This document shows positions 10,336 through 21,960 of a DNA stretch of 64,000 nt, piece by piece; the stretch's first letter is position 1, and each line of letters opens with the position of its first letter. The position numbers and the translations under genes are program-made. The notes beneath the pieces were generated by a model, which did not search any database, was not told the DNA's origin, and worked only from the letters and a program-made list of their open reading frames with translations. The stretch is from Plasmopara viticola (Eukaryota; Oomycota; Peronosporomycetes; Peronosporales; Peronosporaceae), in contig MBPM02000102.1 of the NCBI GenBank assembly GCA_001695595.3, forward strand, positions 124,001-188,000. The letters run 5' to 3'.

Positions 10336-10695
10336 TCAGTCGTCAACTTTTTTATCTTTTCCTACTAAATTGCAGTCTTGAAGGTTTTGAAGCAGCTCCA
10401 GCATGTCCGCCCTAGTCTGCATGCTGGTCTCGTACGACCGAATGAGATCGGCTCTGCACTTACTCAGTAGAGTGTCGCGCTCGTCCAAATCAGCATTTAG
10501 TCGCTCATTATCCGCCTTCACGCTCTCCACTTCTTGCATAAGTTCGACAAGCTTCCCTTCCAGATATTGAATTCTCTCTTGCATTGGATTTTGATAGACA
10601 GCACTAAGACGTCGAGTCAGCGCAGCTGCCAAGAATGGCTTCACATTTTTGGTGGTTTTGTTCGATCCACACGAGCCTCCCGTACTAAGTGACAT
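10336..10695 (-). CDS. Small coiled-coil protein, function unknown
   Basis: 119 residues from an ATG at 10695. After a Ser/Gly/Lys-rich start and FLAAALTRRLSAVYQN (~22-37) there is a strong coiled coil from ~40 to 110, with heptads through RIQYLEGKLVELMQEVES and DNERLNADLDERDTLLSK. The end is charged. No signal peptide, membrane segment or known domain is seen. The length and steady heptad pattern argue for a real gene. It could be the first exon of the fragmented coiled-coil locus that follows on the same strand, but it has its own stop and no good donor site before it. Confidence 0.55.
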   Translation of the reverse strand: MSLSTGGSCGSNKTTKNVKPFLAAALTRRLSAVYQNPMQERIQYLEGKLVELMQEVESVKADNERLNADLDERDTLLSKCRADLIRSYETSMQTRADMLELLQNLQDCNLVGKDKKVDD

Positions 10696-11408
10696 GGTCT
10701 CTGTGTATTATCATAAAGGTCGGCAACTTCAAGAGTGAGCTGAATGTATGTCACAATACTGCATATGCGTTTTTTGTCAAAAAATTATATTGGAATACAA
10801 CAAAGTAAAGGAAAAATTAAGCAAGGTCATTAAATTAAGGAAGACGCTCGCTTCGTACGCACCCATACCCGTCTCATCCACAACGCTAGCCAATTTTTGG
10901 TGTGGGTTCCGCTGCCATGTTGTGGCGCCGATCATCAGCCATGTCGTCGTCTCGACGGCTACATTACTTACATCGAATTCGACATGTCAATTGATAATTG
11001 GTTTTGTGTAAGAAGACGTTAGTACTAGTTGAGCAAAGGCTAAGCTTCCGCACCCTTTCTTATAGAAAAAAATCGTAATTAAACAGCTGGCGTCATAATA
11101 ATAGTACAAGTCCGCATAATAGTAGCCTTTTACACCATTTTAGTCTGCGAATTTGGTTCTGGCGAGAAAGTGAAGGCGCCGTCTAGAGAGAAGTGACCGT
11201 AAAAATGGGTTGGTCAGATTATTTGTTGTCAATGCTTGCAAATGCTTGGAAACCTGCTTTAGAATGCTAGCAGTACGACACGAAGAAGCTTGTTGAAGTT
11301 TCTAAAAAAGTCTAGCATCAATTCTGTTGTTAAAGCTGAAAAGTCTTGTACCAGTGCTGCATTCAGTTTGTGAAGAAGTGCTAACAAACAAAATATTTGT
11401 TTATCACT
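10696..11408. other. Intergenic, nothing recognised
   Basis: Only short, non-conserved open frames lie between the small coiled-coil gene and the left LTR of the gypsy element. This stretch should contain the coiled-coil gene's promoter, but no clear core element was identified. Confidence 0.6.
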
Positions 11409-11748
11409 TGTAACACAATCGCAGAGGAAGCTAATTGAAGTCGGCCGTCTGACGAGGCTGAGGCGCGGGTGAGGTGAAGGGGAGTATTTGTTGCTTTAAG
11501 CAAACTGAAAAGTGATATCAAATAAATAGCACTTACGACTTATTTTCCTGCTACAGCCTGACTGGGTGGCTCTTAGTCATCTACTGTCACCATCCTAGAA
11601 GTTATCATTCTTCTTGTTTCCTTTTACACATCCTACATTTCTTTTTTACCAAAACGGTCTCTTGGTTCCCAATGACTACAGGACATCTGGCAATGTCTTC
11701 TGGTCGCTAATTGTATGATCGCCAATATTCATGGATAGTACTAATGCA
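11409..11748 (-). repeat. LTR of the Ty3/gypsy element, left copy (3' LTR)
   Basis: This ~340-bp segment aligns along its length with 17076-17434. Both read TGTAACACA... on the plus strand and finish ...ACTAATGCA. Seen on the minus strand this gives TGCATTAG...TGTTACA, the usual TG...CA ends. Shared internal blocks include AGTCGGCCGTC, GCTACAGCCT and GTCTTCTGGTCG. The many differences between the copies show an old insertion. Confidence 0.75.
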
Positions 11749-12019
11749 TATGTATTTTAATTTTTATTTAACTATTTTGCGTGAAAGCCTTGTACCGACA
11801 AAACTGTCGGTGACGAAGTTTACGTCACATGACCTCTTTTCAAAAACATGCCTACTTTTAAAGATAGATTTCATCTTTTTGGCTATTTAATAGCGGTCGA
11901 TGAGTCCGGAAATCTGCTTTAGATTTTCCACGGGCTCCGAAGTGGATTCCTCCTTGGTAACATCAAGCAACAAACTTTATACTGTGAGTCTTCCTTGTAC
12001 TTACGATGTCTATCGAAGA

Positions 12020-12992
12020 GGTGTCCCTCGGAGCCATCGACCACCATGACCTTATCTATCTCTTGCCGACGCTTGGGCTCCTTGCGTTACAGCTCTAACA
12101 TTGAAGTGTGGAACACTGGGTGCAACTTCAATCCCTTCGATAATCTTGACTCATAGGAATCTCGCTAAATTCTTTTCGTGATCGAGAATGGGCCAATATA
12201 TATTGGCGCGAGTTTTTTCGATTTTGCAAAACCCTTGTGACGAACATCCAATCTCTCGCCGTCCACAAGCACCATATCGCCGACCTGGAAGTCTCAAACA
12301 AGTCTACTTTTGTTTCAACAGCCCTTTATCCGCTTCTGCGTAAACTTTAGTAAGGTTTCTTGACGTTCTGGAAACTCTTGTGCAGATTTTTCCAACTTAT
12401 GAAATTCTGGATCTAATGTCACATCATCCGGCATCTAAGAAATATATCCGAGATCCGCTTCGAACGGTGACGTTCTAGTTGTTGAGTGTACACGACGATT
12501 ACAGGCTATTTCAGCCAAATGCAAACTGTCATTTCAACCGTGCTTTGCTGGGTTGACGATACCTCGGAGGTGATCTTCAATCAAATAGTTACTTCTTTCC
12601 GTTTGTTCATCCGTTTGCGGTCTGAAGCCAGAGCCAAATTGTGTTGCGTTCCCACAGCAGACACGATTGCTTACCATAACTTGGATGTGAGGTTTGTGTC
12701 TCGGTCGGACACAATGGTCTTTGGTATGTCATGTTTCTTCATATAATTCTCTATATAGATTTTTTTTCAATTTCTGCAGTATCGTTCGATGTCTTCGTAG
12801 CGAAAATTTTGTCAGGCGATCAACAATGATCATGACGGCATTGAAACCACTTTTGGTTTCCGGCAAAGACACGATCAAGTCCAAAGAATTGTCGACCCAT
12901 CTGCCTTTTGAAATATCCAAGGACTGAAGAAATCCTTGTGGTTTGGCCTGCCTAACCCTTGTTGTGCTGACACACTTCGCATGTGTTGACAT
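12020..12992 (-). pseudogene. Gypsy integrase remnant with chromodomain-like tail
   Basis: The open part (12992-12729) contains LDLIVSLPETKSGFNAVMII followed by VDRLTKF, the integrase core start typical of Ty3/gypsy. Below it, broken frames give KLAPIYIGPFSI and LKLHPVFHTSML, typical of the integrase C-terminus, then EGHLFDRHRKYKEDSQYKV, which resembles the first strands of a chromodomain. Stops and shifts are frequent, so no protein is expected. Confidence 0.7.
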
Positions 12993-13866
12993 GGCGCTGA
13001 ATTAACTTCGTCTTTTTTGGCCAGTAGTACAATAAACGCACGGTTAAATACGTCTTGTAATATACTGGGTGGCCTGCCGATATAGATTCATGGTTTTCAC
13101 AAATGACGCGATTTATCATTTTTTCGTCGTCTGGACATACATTCGTGGCGTCTCATCTTCGCCAAATTGATAACACTAAAATACCATCCTGCAATGGGTA
13201 CTTTGGCACATCATCTCCGTAATTCAGCTTCTTGATGATGTATTGTAGTTCTCTATTCCACGCATACATCGTCTTCGCAGATAAAGCAACTGTGACCTCG
13301 TTCTTCCTAATTGTCACCACAATCTCGTGGTTCTTAACCGCTTCCAAAAGCTCTCGCAAGCTAATTTGGGCAAGTTTACTTTCAAAATTCGGATACGTGA
13401 CAGTGCATCAGCCACGGCGTTAGTTTAATCGGGAAGATACTTAGACAAAGACCGAAATTCAGCAAGCCCACTAAGCCATCGAGCTACTCTGCGACTTGTA
13501 GTCTTCTGCGTCAGGATCATCTTAAAACGTTTCTGATCCATTTCGTCCAAGAATGGTGGATCGAGATGATACACACGCCACACCATAAGCGCATGCATAA
13601 TTACAAGTAGCTCTTGCTCACGAATGGGTAAGTTCAACTCGCTGGCTTCATCTTTCGACCAGTATAAGCAATTTGATGCTCTTTATTACCCTCCTTTTGA
13701 AAGAAGACTCCCCCTATCGCAAAATTCGAGGCATCCATTCATATACCAAATGGTTTCAAAAAGTCTAGGAGACTTGAAATGGGTGGAAGGGTCAAGCGAT
13801 GCTTGATTTCTATGAACAGTATAGCTGATCATCTGAAAGCGCAATCGCTTCTCGAGGACATTCTTT

Positions 13867-14273
13867 TTAATTCTGTCGTGGAGTAATCCCGCAAGTTGCG
13901 TAAAGTCCTTGCAAAACCCTGATACCTAGACAGAAGTCTAAGAAGGTCTCCATTTGCTTCTTTGTCTTGTGAACAGGCCATTCTGCGATGATCTTACTTT
14001 GTCTGGGTCCATTCGGGTGCCTTTTCGTTTGACAAAGTCTCCTAGGCATGGGATCTCATCCACGCAGAACTGGCTTTCTGACAATTTGATGCAAAGTCGC
14101 TGTTTATTAGACCATTTATGCACACGGTTCAAAGCCGTTACGTGGTCTGCGTCGTCTTTACTTTGTGTGAACACGTAGTTGCCGTCAAAGTTGATTTTCA
14201 TCACGTCCCTTAAACCTTGAAAGACTTTCTTTAAAAGCCGGTTCAATGTACCCGGGCTTCCGCTCAAGCCCAA
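13867..14273 (-). pseudogene. Gypsy reverse-transcriptase remnant
   Basis: The frame at 14273-13938 reads GLSGSPGTLNRLLKKVFQGL (palm), then a catalytic region where the usual Tyr-x-Asp-Asp has become N-F-D-G, then NYVFTQSKDDADHV. Both the changed active site and the following frameshift show the polymerase is dead. Confidence 0.75.
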
Positions 14274-14999
14274 GGGAGTGACGAAAAAGCTATAAATGGG
14301 ATATCTGATTCACGCAAAGTAACCTGATAGTGACCTCAAAGAAGGTCCATGCACGTACGCCAATGAATTTCGGACATGTCACCAAAAGTGTCTTTCTTAC
14401 GCGGCATCAGTATCGCCGGCAAGATCGTCGCTAGATTAAGCTAACGATAATCGTGCACAATTCGCCAACCTACTGGCTTCTTGACACAAAAGATCGGTGC
14501 CGAAAAGTCAGACGTACTTGGTCGAATAATATCTACTTGAAACATCTCTTTGGTCCATTATCGAAATGTCCTGCATTGTTCAGGACTCTGGCGCCATTGT
14601 TTGACGGATGTTGGTTTGGTACCAGGCTTGAGCGAAAGTTCGTGCTCAAATCCTTTCCGTGCTGGAGGTGTCTCGCTTGGAAGCTCCGTACAGAATACTG
14701 TGTCTGCATATTTGCGTAGCGTTTCATACGACAGATTCTATTTAAGAAAAACCCATCCTTAATTTTTGAAGCGCTCAGCCTTTTCGGAATTGTGAGGTCG
14801 ACGACAAAGACGGCTATAATGTTTTTGTCGTGACGCAACATTCTCAAAAACTGGTGAGAAAAAATAAGCTGCGTAATACCTTGACGGCCATTGTGGCCTT
14901 GTTGCCCATAGTCATCGAAAGTCTCGCGGCTCTGAATGATTTTTGTTGTTCAGTAGTCCGTCTGGATGGATGTTGATTATGCGATTTTAGTCGTCGTTT

Positions 15000-15672
15000 G
15001 GTGCTTTTTGTGGATGGAAGGAGACATGCTCCGTGTAGTTTCGTTTATGTCTGGATTTTGCTCGCGAAGCCACATCATGCCAATAATAACACCCTTACTT
15101 TTGGGAACAAACCTGACAGCGTTCCCGATGTAACGAAAAGCCAGGTATCTGCAAGTTCATGTGCACCGTTCGTCGGGGGCCTGGTCGTAATCAAGGTCGA
15201 CTTGCATCATCTTTCTTCGAAGTCAAGTCGCTTCGCCAAGTCGTCGCTTTTTGCAGTTAAGACTTTATCCATTGTCGATAAGGACGGTGACGGGTCTCTC
15301 TTGATCAATGTCTTCAAAAGCTTGAGCTTCAGCTTCGAGGATATCATATGGTGCACCTCTAATATAACAATTAGCTTCCTAACGTTCAGGAGCGGTACAT
15401 TACGGCTAATTGTGGCCGATAACGCCACAATTGTTACATGTTGCCGATTCAGAACAGTTGTCGTTCTTGTCCTTTCTCTTTTCAAAAACGCTTTTAATTT
15501 TGAGGTCGTGACTTGTTCGCACGATAGCCTTCCATAGTTTTGAATGAGTTCGGTTTGGGCTGGACATCAAAGGCAACTTCAATGGCCTTCTAAAGAGCAC
15601 TCGGACTCTCTTCTTTGATCTTTTTTGCAGTTTCTTCCCGTATTCCATTTTGGACCAAAATCGCTTTTCCAA
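15000..15672 (-). pseudogene. Gypsy gag zinc knuckle and protease remnant
   Basis: The minus strand gives CNNCGVIGH, the first half of a CCHC zinc knuckle, at about 15435-15405. Further on come PVTVLIDNG (protease active-site strand, with the catalytic Asp) and GVIIGMMWLREQNPDI, the second protease motif. Intervening stops and shifts separate them. Confidence 0.65.
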
Positions 15673-17075
15673 CTCATTAATTTCCGATACAGTTTAAGAC
15701 ATCAAGTCCTGACATCAAGAGACATTTCCATGGATGTTTCTCTTTGTAACAAGTAAAACATCCGCTCTCAAAGATCATACTTGGATTCTTTAGGCCTGAA
15801 GAGTGTGCGCAATTGTCTTGTGCACATCCATGTGCTCGCAGTCAGCGATTAAGGCACGGCATTATTTTAAAACGAATTTGCCTATATTACTTAAGATAAG
15901 CGTAAAAAAAATAACGACTCTGATGTCATCAGGTGGCGCTTGTTGGCGAAGAACTATTCCGTTACGGAGATCCATGATTCAATATCTCCGCCAAACCTCT
16001 ATTCATGAACAGGAGGATCTTTTTTCTTCTGCTTGGCTTTTTGATGCAACGAGAAACTCGAAGCGCTCAATAGCATATTGCATTCAGACTTGCATTTGAG
16101 TTTGCACATGGGCTTGATGAATAGTTGCCACTGAGCTAGATACAACAGAAGTTGCTGCATGGATAGAGTCTCCTATCCTGTTGCTACAGAGGGAATTACA
16201 TCGGGCTGAGCGGTTGATTCCGCTTGGCCATTGGCACTTGCCGCATCTCGCGGAGTCGGCGCTTGCAATCTTGAGCTCGACGTTGGCCGTAAGGTTTCGT
16301 TATCGTCAGGACCACTTATTCGGCTCTGTTGACGAGATCTGTTGAGCCATGCTTATTGAACTTCTCAGCGCTCTCTGTATAATCTATCAGACCTTAATAA
16401 AACCTCAAGAATAAAAATGAAATTGGTTGAACTTTGTTTTCACAGGTTACGCTTTATGTACAAATGGATAAAGTGGTTTAATGAACCTTACAAAAGCTCT
16501 TGGGTTTGTTGATCACGGTGCTTTAGGTTTTTAGTGGTGTCGTGCACTGATTTTAATCCAAGGTTGATTTTGGATAAGCTGGACAAGCTACAGCTGTTTC
16601 ATCAAGTTGTTGAACAAGCTTCAGCGGCTTCGCCGTCGATACGAGTCTTTTCGGAGCTTGTCGAGCTCCTGTTCTGGCTATTTAGGAGTTCTGTGGTGTT
16701 GGTAAACGGGTTTTTGGGCTCAAGAGTCCTTAGAATTCTATACAAGGAAGTTAGGCAAACAGCTCAGTAGTATTGAATGTAAATTAAGCAAAGCCAAGTG
16801 GGTAACTTATCAAGAAGTTAATCTCCGTGTTTTAGAAGCGGGATAGGAAATTACCAGACGGCAAAAGCACAAAGCCTTAGACCAACTGAGGAGAGGTAAA
16901 TGTTATGTACCACGACCACACTAATCAACCACTGATGTTAAGTTCGTGCAGCAAGAAAAACCTTTATAATCTAATACACCCCACTTCCAATAATCACAGG
17001 ATAACTCGCTTCAACCTATGCGACTACGAGGACCTTTGTCTTGAATTTTTGAACTTGACACGACAAGTGCTACTA

Positions 17076-17434
17076 TGTAACACAGTTGCGGAGGAAGCTG
17101 ATTAAAGTCGGCCGTCGGACGAGGTGGAGGCGCGAGCGAGGTGAAGTCGTCGAAGAGGAGGAGTGTTTGTTGCTTGAAGCAAAGTGAAGAGTGATGTTCG
17201 ACGAAGAGCTCTAACGACTTTCTTTCTTGCTACAGCCTAAGTGGTGTTTCTCAGCCATCTAATGCTACCATCCTGAAAGCTATCATTCTTATTTATTCCA
17301 TCTTGCATTTCACACGTCCCAAAATTTCTTCTATCTAATAAGGCATCCGTGTTCTCGATGATTTTGGGACATTTGAAAGTGTCTTCTGGTCGGAAATTGT
17401 GTAATTGTCTATACTTCTGGATAATACTAATGCA
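17076..17434 (-). repeat. LTR of the Ty3/gypsy element, right copy (5' LTR)
   Basis: Partner of 11409-11748, with the same TGTAACACA and ACTAATGCA ends and the same internal blocks in the same order. It is slightly longer because of small insertions such as the GAAG-rich piece near 17140. As the element is on the minus strand, this is the promoter-bearing 5' LTR. Confidence 0.75.
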
Positions 17435-19539
17435 TATCGACGATTACGTCACATCATTGATTTTTTTGTAACGACGACCCATGACGAGTAAATGGTGCTT
17501 TTAAAGGCCGAAGGTTTACGTTTAATTTGTATGTTCATTTTATGAAGTTTTCTTTTCAGCCAATCGAGGCACCCAAACGGGTGAGTGGTAAATTGCGAAA
17601 AGCGAGTGGGATTTAGCGGCTCCTTAAGTTGGTACAAAATTTAACAAGTGTCTTCTTCATTACTGCTTGCTTATTGTACGGATTCTAAGCATCAGAAAAC
17701 CCTACAGCTTCTATTAATCGTTTTTAAGACACTTCAGCGATCTTGTAGCCGTTGTCCTGGCCTAACACTTCTGATATATTCCATTATGGTCATTAAATCA
17801 GTCAACTTCACAAAGATGATATAAAAAGTAATCCAGAGCAAAACTGTAATAAAATAGAGTTCACTTCATGATTGTACAATTGCGCTGATAAATCGCGATG
17901 ATTTGCTCTTAGATGTTTCGAGGTCGTTAATGCGCAGAACAGGTACGTCGACAAGGCAGAATTTCAGACTTTTTAAGAGCGGACCAGAATATTCAATTTG
18001 GAGTACTTCAAAGTTGCTCTTTTTTTATTGAAATGTTGCAAGGTTGTCTAGCGTATATAGCTGCCTCAACAATTACGGTTCGTCAATGTCATTTATTGTG
18101 CCGTACCGAAGCGACCCGCGGTTAGATTTATGACCAGGAAGCGTGGAAGTTTAGCTCTCTACCAAACCAGCGAGTTCTTAAATAAAACGTAGTTGTATGT
18201 AAGAACATTTAATCTTTTGCCTTCTTTTACTTAATTAACCTTTTTACTTTATAGGCAACCTTCTCAAGCGACTAACTGCCCCATCTGCCTCATCTTGCCT
18301 CGCTGTACAGGGCCTAAACCTCCCATGTATAGGCCTCGCTAATTCGTTCGCTGAACTGCTCTACGAACGACCGCTCGCTCGACAATATGATGGATGCTTG
18401 TTTGAACCGCATGCTAGACAATTTGGTGGCTGCTTGACTGACAGCTTCTTGGCGGATTGATTGGGTTGTCGTGTTCAATATTCGGTGCGACTCGAAGCGA
18501 TCGCATTCTAGCATATACGTTTGTAGCTTTTGGTTGTTAAGGTAGGGTTTTCTGGTATTAATTTCCTTGCACATACAGCCTGTCCCTTCGAGCCGAATCT
18601 CGTGCTATAATCGCATTGGATTTGTGCATTTAATCTCAAAGAGTTCCTAGAGCTTTGCACACCAAAAAATCACTCGATATAAGGCTATGCATGACGCTGT
18701 ACGTGTACGTGGTATCAAACATAGTGGCAGCCGGTGTCATTTATGCGCAGCTTGCTGAAAAGACACTGATTTACAAATCTATCCTCAGTTCAGCTGCAGC
18801 GCTTAAGGGTGGAAGTCGTTTTCGTCAATCCAAGGTTTCACGCTTAATACCAGCTTCCAGCAAATTGGCTTGAAAGCACCAAAACGTCCATTTCTTATTG
18901 TCAAATAGTGTGGTGGCATACAATATTGATCGTACCGTTCGTTTGCGTCATCGGATTGACCATGTGTTGATGAAAATGCTGTAACAAGCACTCACACTGA
19001 AGCAACTGAAATCTCTTGACATCGCTCTACCAATAAGAGACGCTAGCGATGCCTTGTTATAAAAACGTTCAGCAAACAATTTACATATGGATTAGAAAGT
19101 ATTATCTGTCTGTTAAATTTCTCTCGGAAAGGCAATTTGGGTACTTTAGCTGATGGTCTGGTGATAGAGGTGACGTGATTGCCGCGTAAAGAAAGTCAGA
19201 CCATTGTATCTCAAGAAGCCGTCGGATGGCTCAGGTTAAAAGGCTGTTATTTTTTTAAGCGGTGTGCTTGGAAGTATTAGAATGCTTAGCAAAACAAAAG
19301 TGAATTAATAGTAGAAAAGTACTTAACCAAAAAAGCGGGTGTATTGCGCTACAAAGGTACATATATAGCACAGGCCTTCTTGCACTGATTTAGAACTGAC
19401 AATTAAGACACATACTCGCCGTAAAAGCCATTTTTGACTCTTAGCAATTGTTGTCAGGAACGACTACAAAGTCCCACGCAAGCGAGCATTAGGACTGCCT
19501 GCCTTTATTGAATAATTGACGGTACTTCTTAAAACATTT
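17435..19539. other. Gene-poor stretch, nothing recognised
   Basis: Only short open frames occur (the longest, 18314-18574 minus, is 86 codons without a recognisable domain). Base composition is A/T-rich. No LTR, inverted repeat or RNA gene was seen by eye. Confidence 0.55.
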
Positions 19540-20240
19540 TCGTTGTATTACGAGTCGAGGGAAGGAGAGCATTTAGATTTTCGTTCAAAAACGTGCTCAA
19601 GTCTCACCATGGGCTGGAGCAAACAGGCAGAATCTAAATCTTGGTTCACGAGATTGCCCTTTGTGGAAGCTATGTCAATGACATCGTTACGGTGGGAAGT
19701 AACGCAGCAGCAAAAGATGTGATGAAAGCATAAAAAGCCAAATATGCTATCGTTATGTCTTAGAAACAAGCTTCACTATATTTTTAAAGAGATTTTGTCG
19801 CGTCAAGCAGACTACTTGCAAGATTTGCATAAGAGCCTTGGCAAAGAAGGGTACACCAGAACAGCTTAAATTTTAGTGTTTACAGCCATTTTCGGGCGAA
19901 AGTAACGAGTTTCCTGGTGACAAATTTCTGTAGAAGCAGTCGAAGGGGCTCTTTGCCATCTTTTTTAGCAGCCCACGCCAAGATATCTATTTTGCTGTAA
20001 GCGTAATCGTGCAAAGTATTAAGGACATATATACGGCATTAGCGATTTATGAGATATCTGTCTGAAATCAAATACTACAACCTGCTGTATCGCAAAAATA
20101 AATTATGGTAATATTTGATACCTTTTGCGGCTGTACAGACTAAAGACTGTTTTCAGATCCACCAAACAGCCAATCCCAGTCCGATTATATTTATGCTTTC
20201 GGTGGCGATTTCGTGAAGATCAGTAAGGTAGCCATTATGA
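19540..20240 (+). pseudogene. Decayed Ty1/copia pol fragment (RT to RNase H)
   Basis: Hand translation in shifting frames gives a series in copia order: YVNDIVTVGSNAAAKD (RT active-site strand, with Tyr-Val-Asp-Asp changed to Y-V-N-D), AKYAIVMS, PGDKFL, RQDIYFAVSV, RYLSEIKYYNLLYRK and SQSDYIYAFGGDFV (RNase H entry). Stops are frequent. No LTRs were found around it, so it is an old fragment unrelated to the better preserved copia at 23.8-30.9 kb. Confidence 0.55.
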
Positions 20241-21689
20241 AGGTATTGTAAGGTAAAAGCTTGCCACGGTGTATTTTGTTATGACGCTTCATCAAGCTCA
20301 TCTGCAAAGAGTCTATGTGGAATGGAAGCTTTTGATGTACCCGTATATATATACAGCAGCACGGTCATTGGAAATGTATAGCGCAAGTAATGACGAATCA
20401 AACGATCTATATTAATATCATTTCTTTCCTGAGCCATTAGCTCAACACCAATCACCAGAGGCCAGGCACGTACATCGGAATTCACCGCGCAAACTTTTAT
20501 ACAAAATTTCTTTAGAACACGAAGCATTAAGACCTCTCTCATAGCCTCGAAATGATCGAGCCGGATTGTATCTTTGCCGCATGCTCGATAAAGAGTTTCA
20601 TATATATGTACAGCTGTACAACAGAGATTATATCGCTGCACCGAAGAAGGTAGTTAAACCGATGTCTAGCGTATAAAATTACGTCCACCGCGGCATATGT
20701 CATGCGGCTTTTACCGTACAAGTGCTAATATATTTTAAGATATAAGGTATGTAGCTCAACTCTGTGTCAGACGCCGATTGATATAATATATATTTAGTAT
20801 GTCTTTTTGCCTTCTCATGCGGATACGACATTTAAATCGATTAAAGATAGGCAATCTTTTCATCAATAAGTGCTTTACCTTGTTTATTGCACTCACCTGT
20901 TCAGCCGCGACAATAAAAAAGCTTAATTTCTATATTTTCGCGGATTTGATTACGATGCCGACACTCCATTGCATATTTAATCCAACCAGGCCAGTCCTTC
21001 TCAGCTTTCGCAGATACCACTGTGCTAAGCTTGGCTTCCTCGCCTGAATTGGCTGCATCTGTACAATGGACGGCGAACTTTTACACGCTAACCCTCTAGA
21101 GAGCCGCTAAGGAAATGTAGGATCTTGACGAACAACCCAATCCACTGTGGCGAGGAGCTACGCCTTCCACAATCAAAAGTTTCCGACACCTTCAAACACA
21201 GGCGATTAATATGGAAAACACTCGTCTAGATCCTGCCTACTAGGGTCGCGAAAAGCGTCAAGCCAACAGAACAGGGGCACAATATTGAAGGTACGTCATA
21301 CTCACCGGCCATGCAAATGGCCTTCCAAAACAAAGGACTGTACCCAGTAGGGTAATTCTAGTGGGCTTTCTTGCACTCTTAGCACCACAGTTCAATTATA
21401 GAATTTTAAGTAAACCCTGAGTGCTTGACAACCTGACACTTAACGAGCAGATATGTATTAAGTGATATTGCAACTTACAGAACATTCATGCAGACTTCAA
21501 CAAATCTCTTTTCCAATCCTGGCGGGATTGTAAGAGAAATTGGCTTCGATAAGTATTTGAATGCGTAAATGCAGGACTCGTGTAGCCTTGTTTAGATTAA
21601 TGTCACGTAAAGAGTTGATAACAGTGCACTATCAAGGCGACATTAAGCTTGTCATAGGCTACAATACAGAGCCTTCCGTACGACACAGG

Positions 21690-21960
21690 TTCATCTCACG
21701 TAGTTGGCGACGGCAATGGATTTAACATTGACTGTGCAATTGCGCAATTTGATAATGAGGGCTATCTTGCAAACGCGTCTTATGATCCACAAAGATTGGA
21801 TGAGCGCATTGATTCGGCACACGATACAAAGCTACCTGCAATGAATCACTTTTGATCCGTAACAGGTTATCAGCCACAGTATTTGGAGAATGCAAAGGCG
21901 AGGTTCGTTTAAAAAATTACTCTAGAGTATGTATAAAGTTAATGGGAGCGGAGAGCATAC
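21690..21960 (+). pseudogene. Decayed Ty3/gypsy RNase H-like fragment
   Basis: One frame reads NIDCAIAQFDNEGYLANASY and, shortly after, HDTKLPAMNHF. The spacing of Asp, Ala, Gln-Phe-Asp and the later His-Asp-x-x-Leu-x-Ala-Met follows the gypsy RNase H pattern. Stops follow within 100 bases. It may belong with other faint retroelement traces between 21.0 and 22.3 kb. Assignment is by motif pattern only. Confidence 0.4.

Larger units (their letters stand above)
11409..17434 (-). mobile_element. Ty3/gypsy LTR retrotransposon, full-length but decayed (chromodomain-type)
   Basis: Two diverged LTRs (11409-11748 and 17076-17434) enclose, on the minus strand and in the correct order, a CCHC zinc-knuckle gag remnant (~15420), a protease-like region (~15280-15050), reverse transcriptase (~14450-13900), RNase H and connection (~13800-13150), integrase core (~12990-12730), and an integrase tail with a chromodomain-like stretch (~12300-12020). 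Every domain is broken by stops and frameshifts and no long open frame survives. No clear flanking target duplication was found, consistent with age or a rearranged edge. The order RT before integrase assigns it to Ty3/gypsy. Confidence 0.8.
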
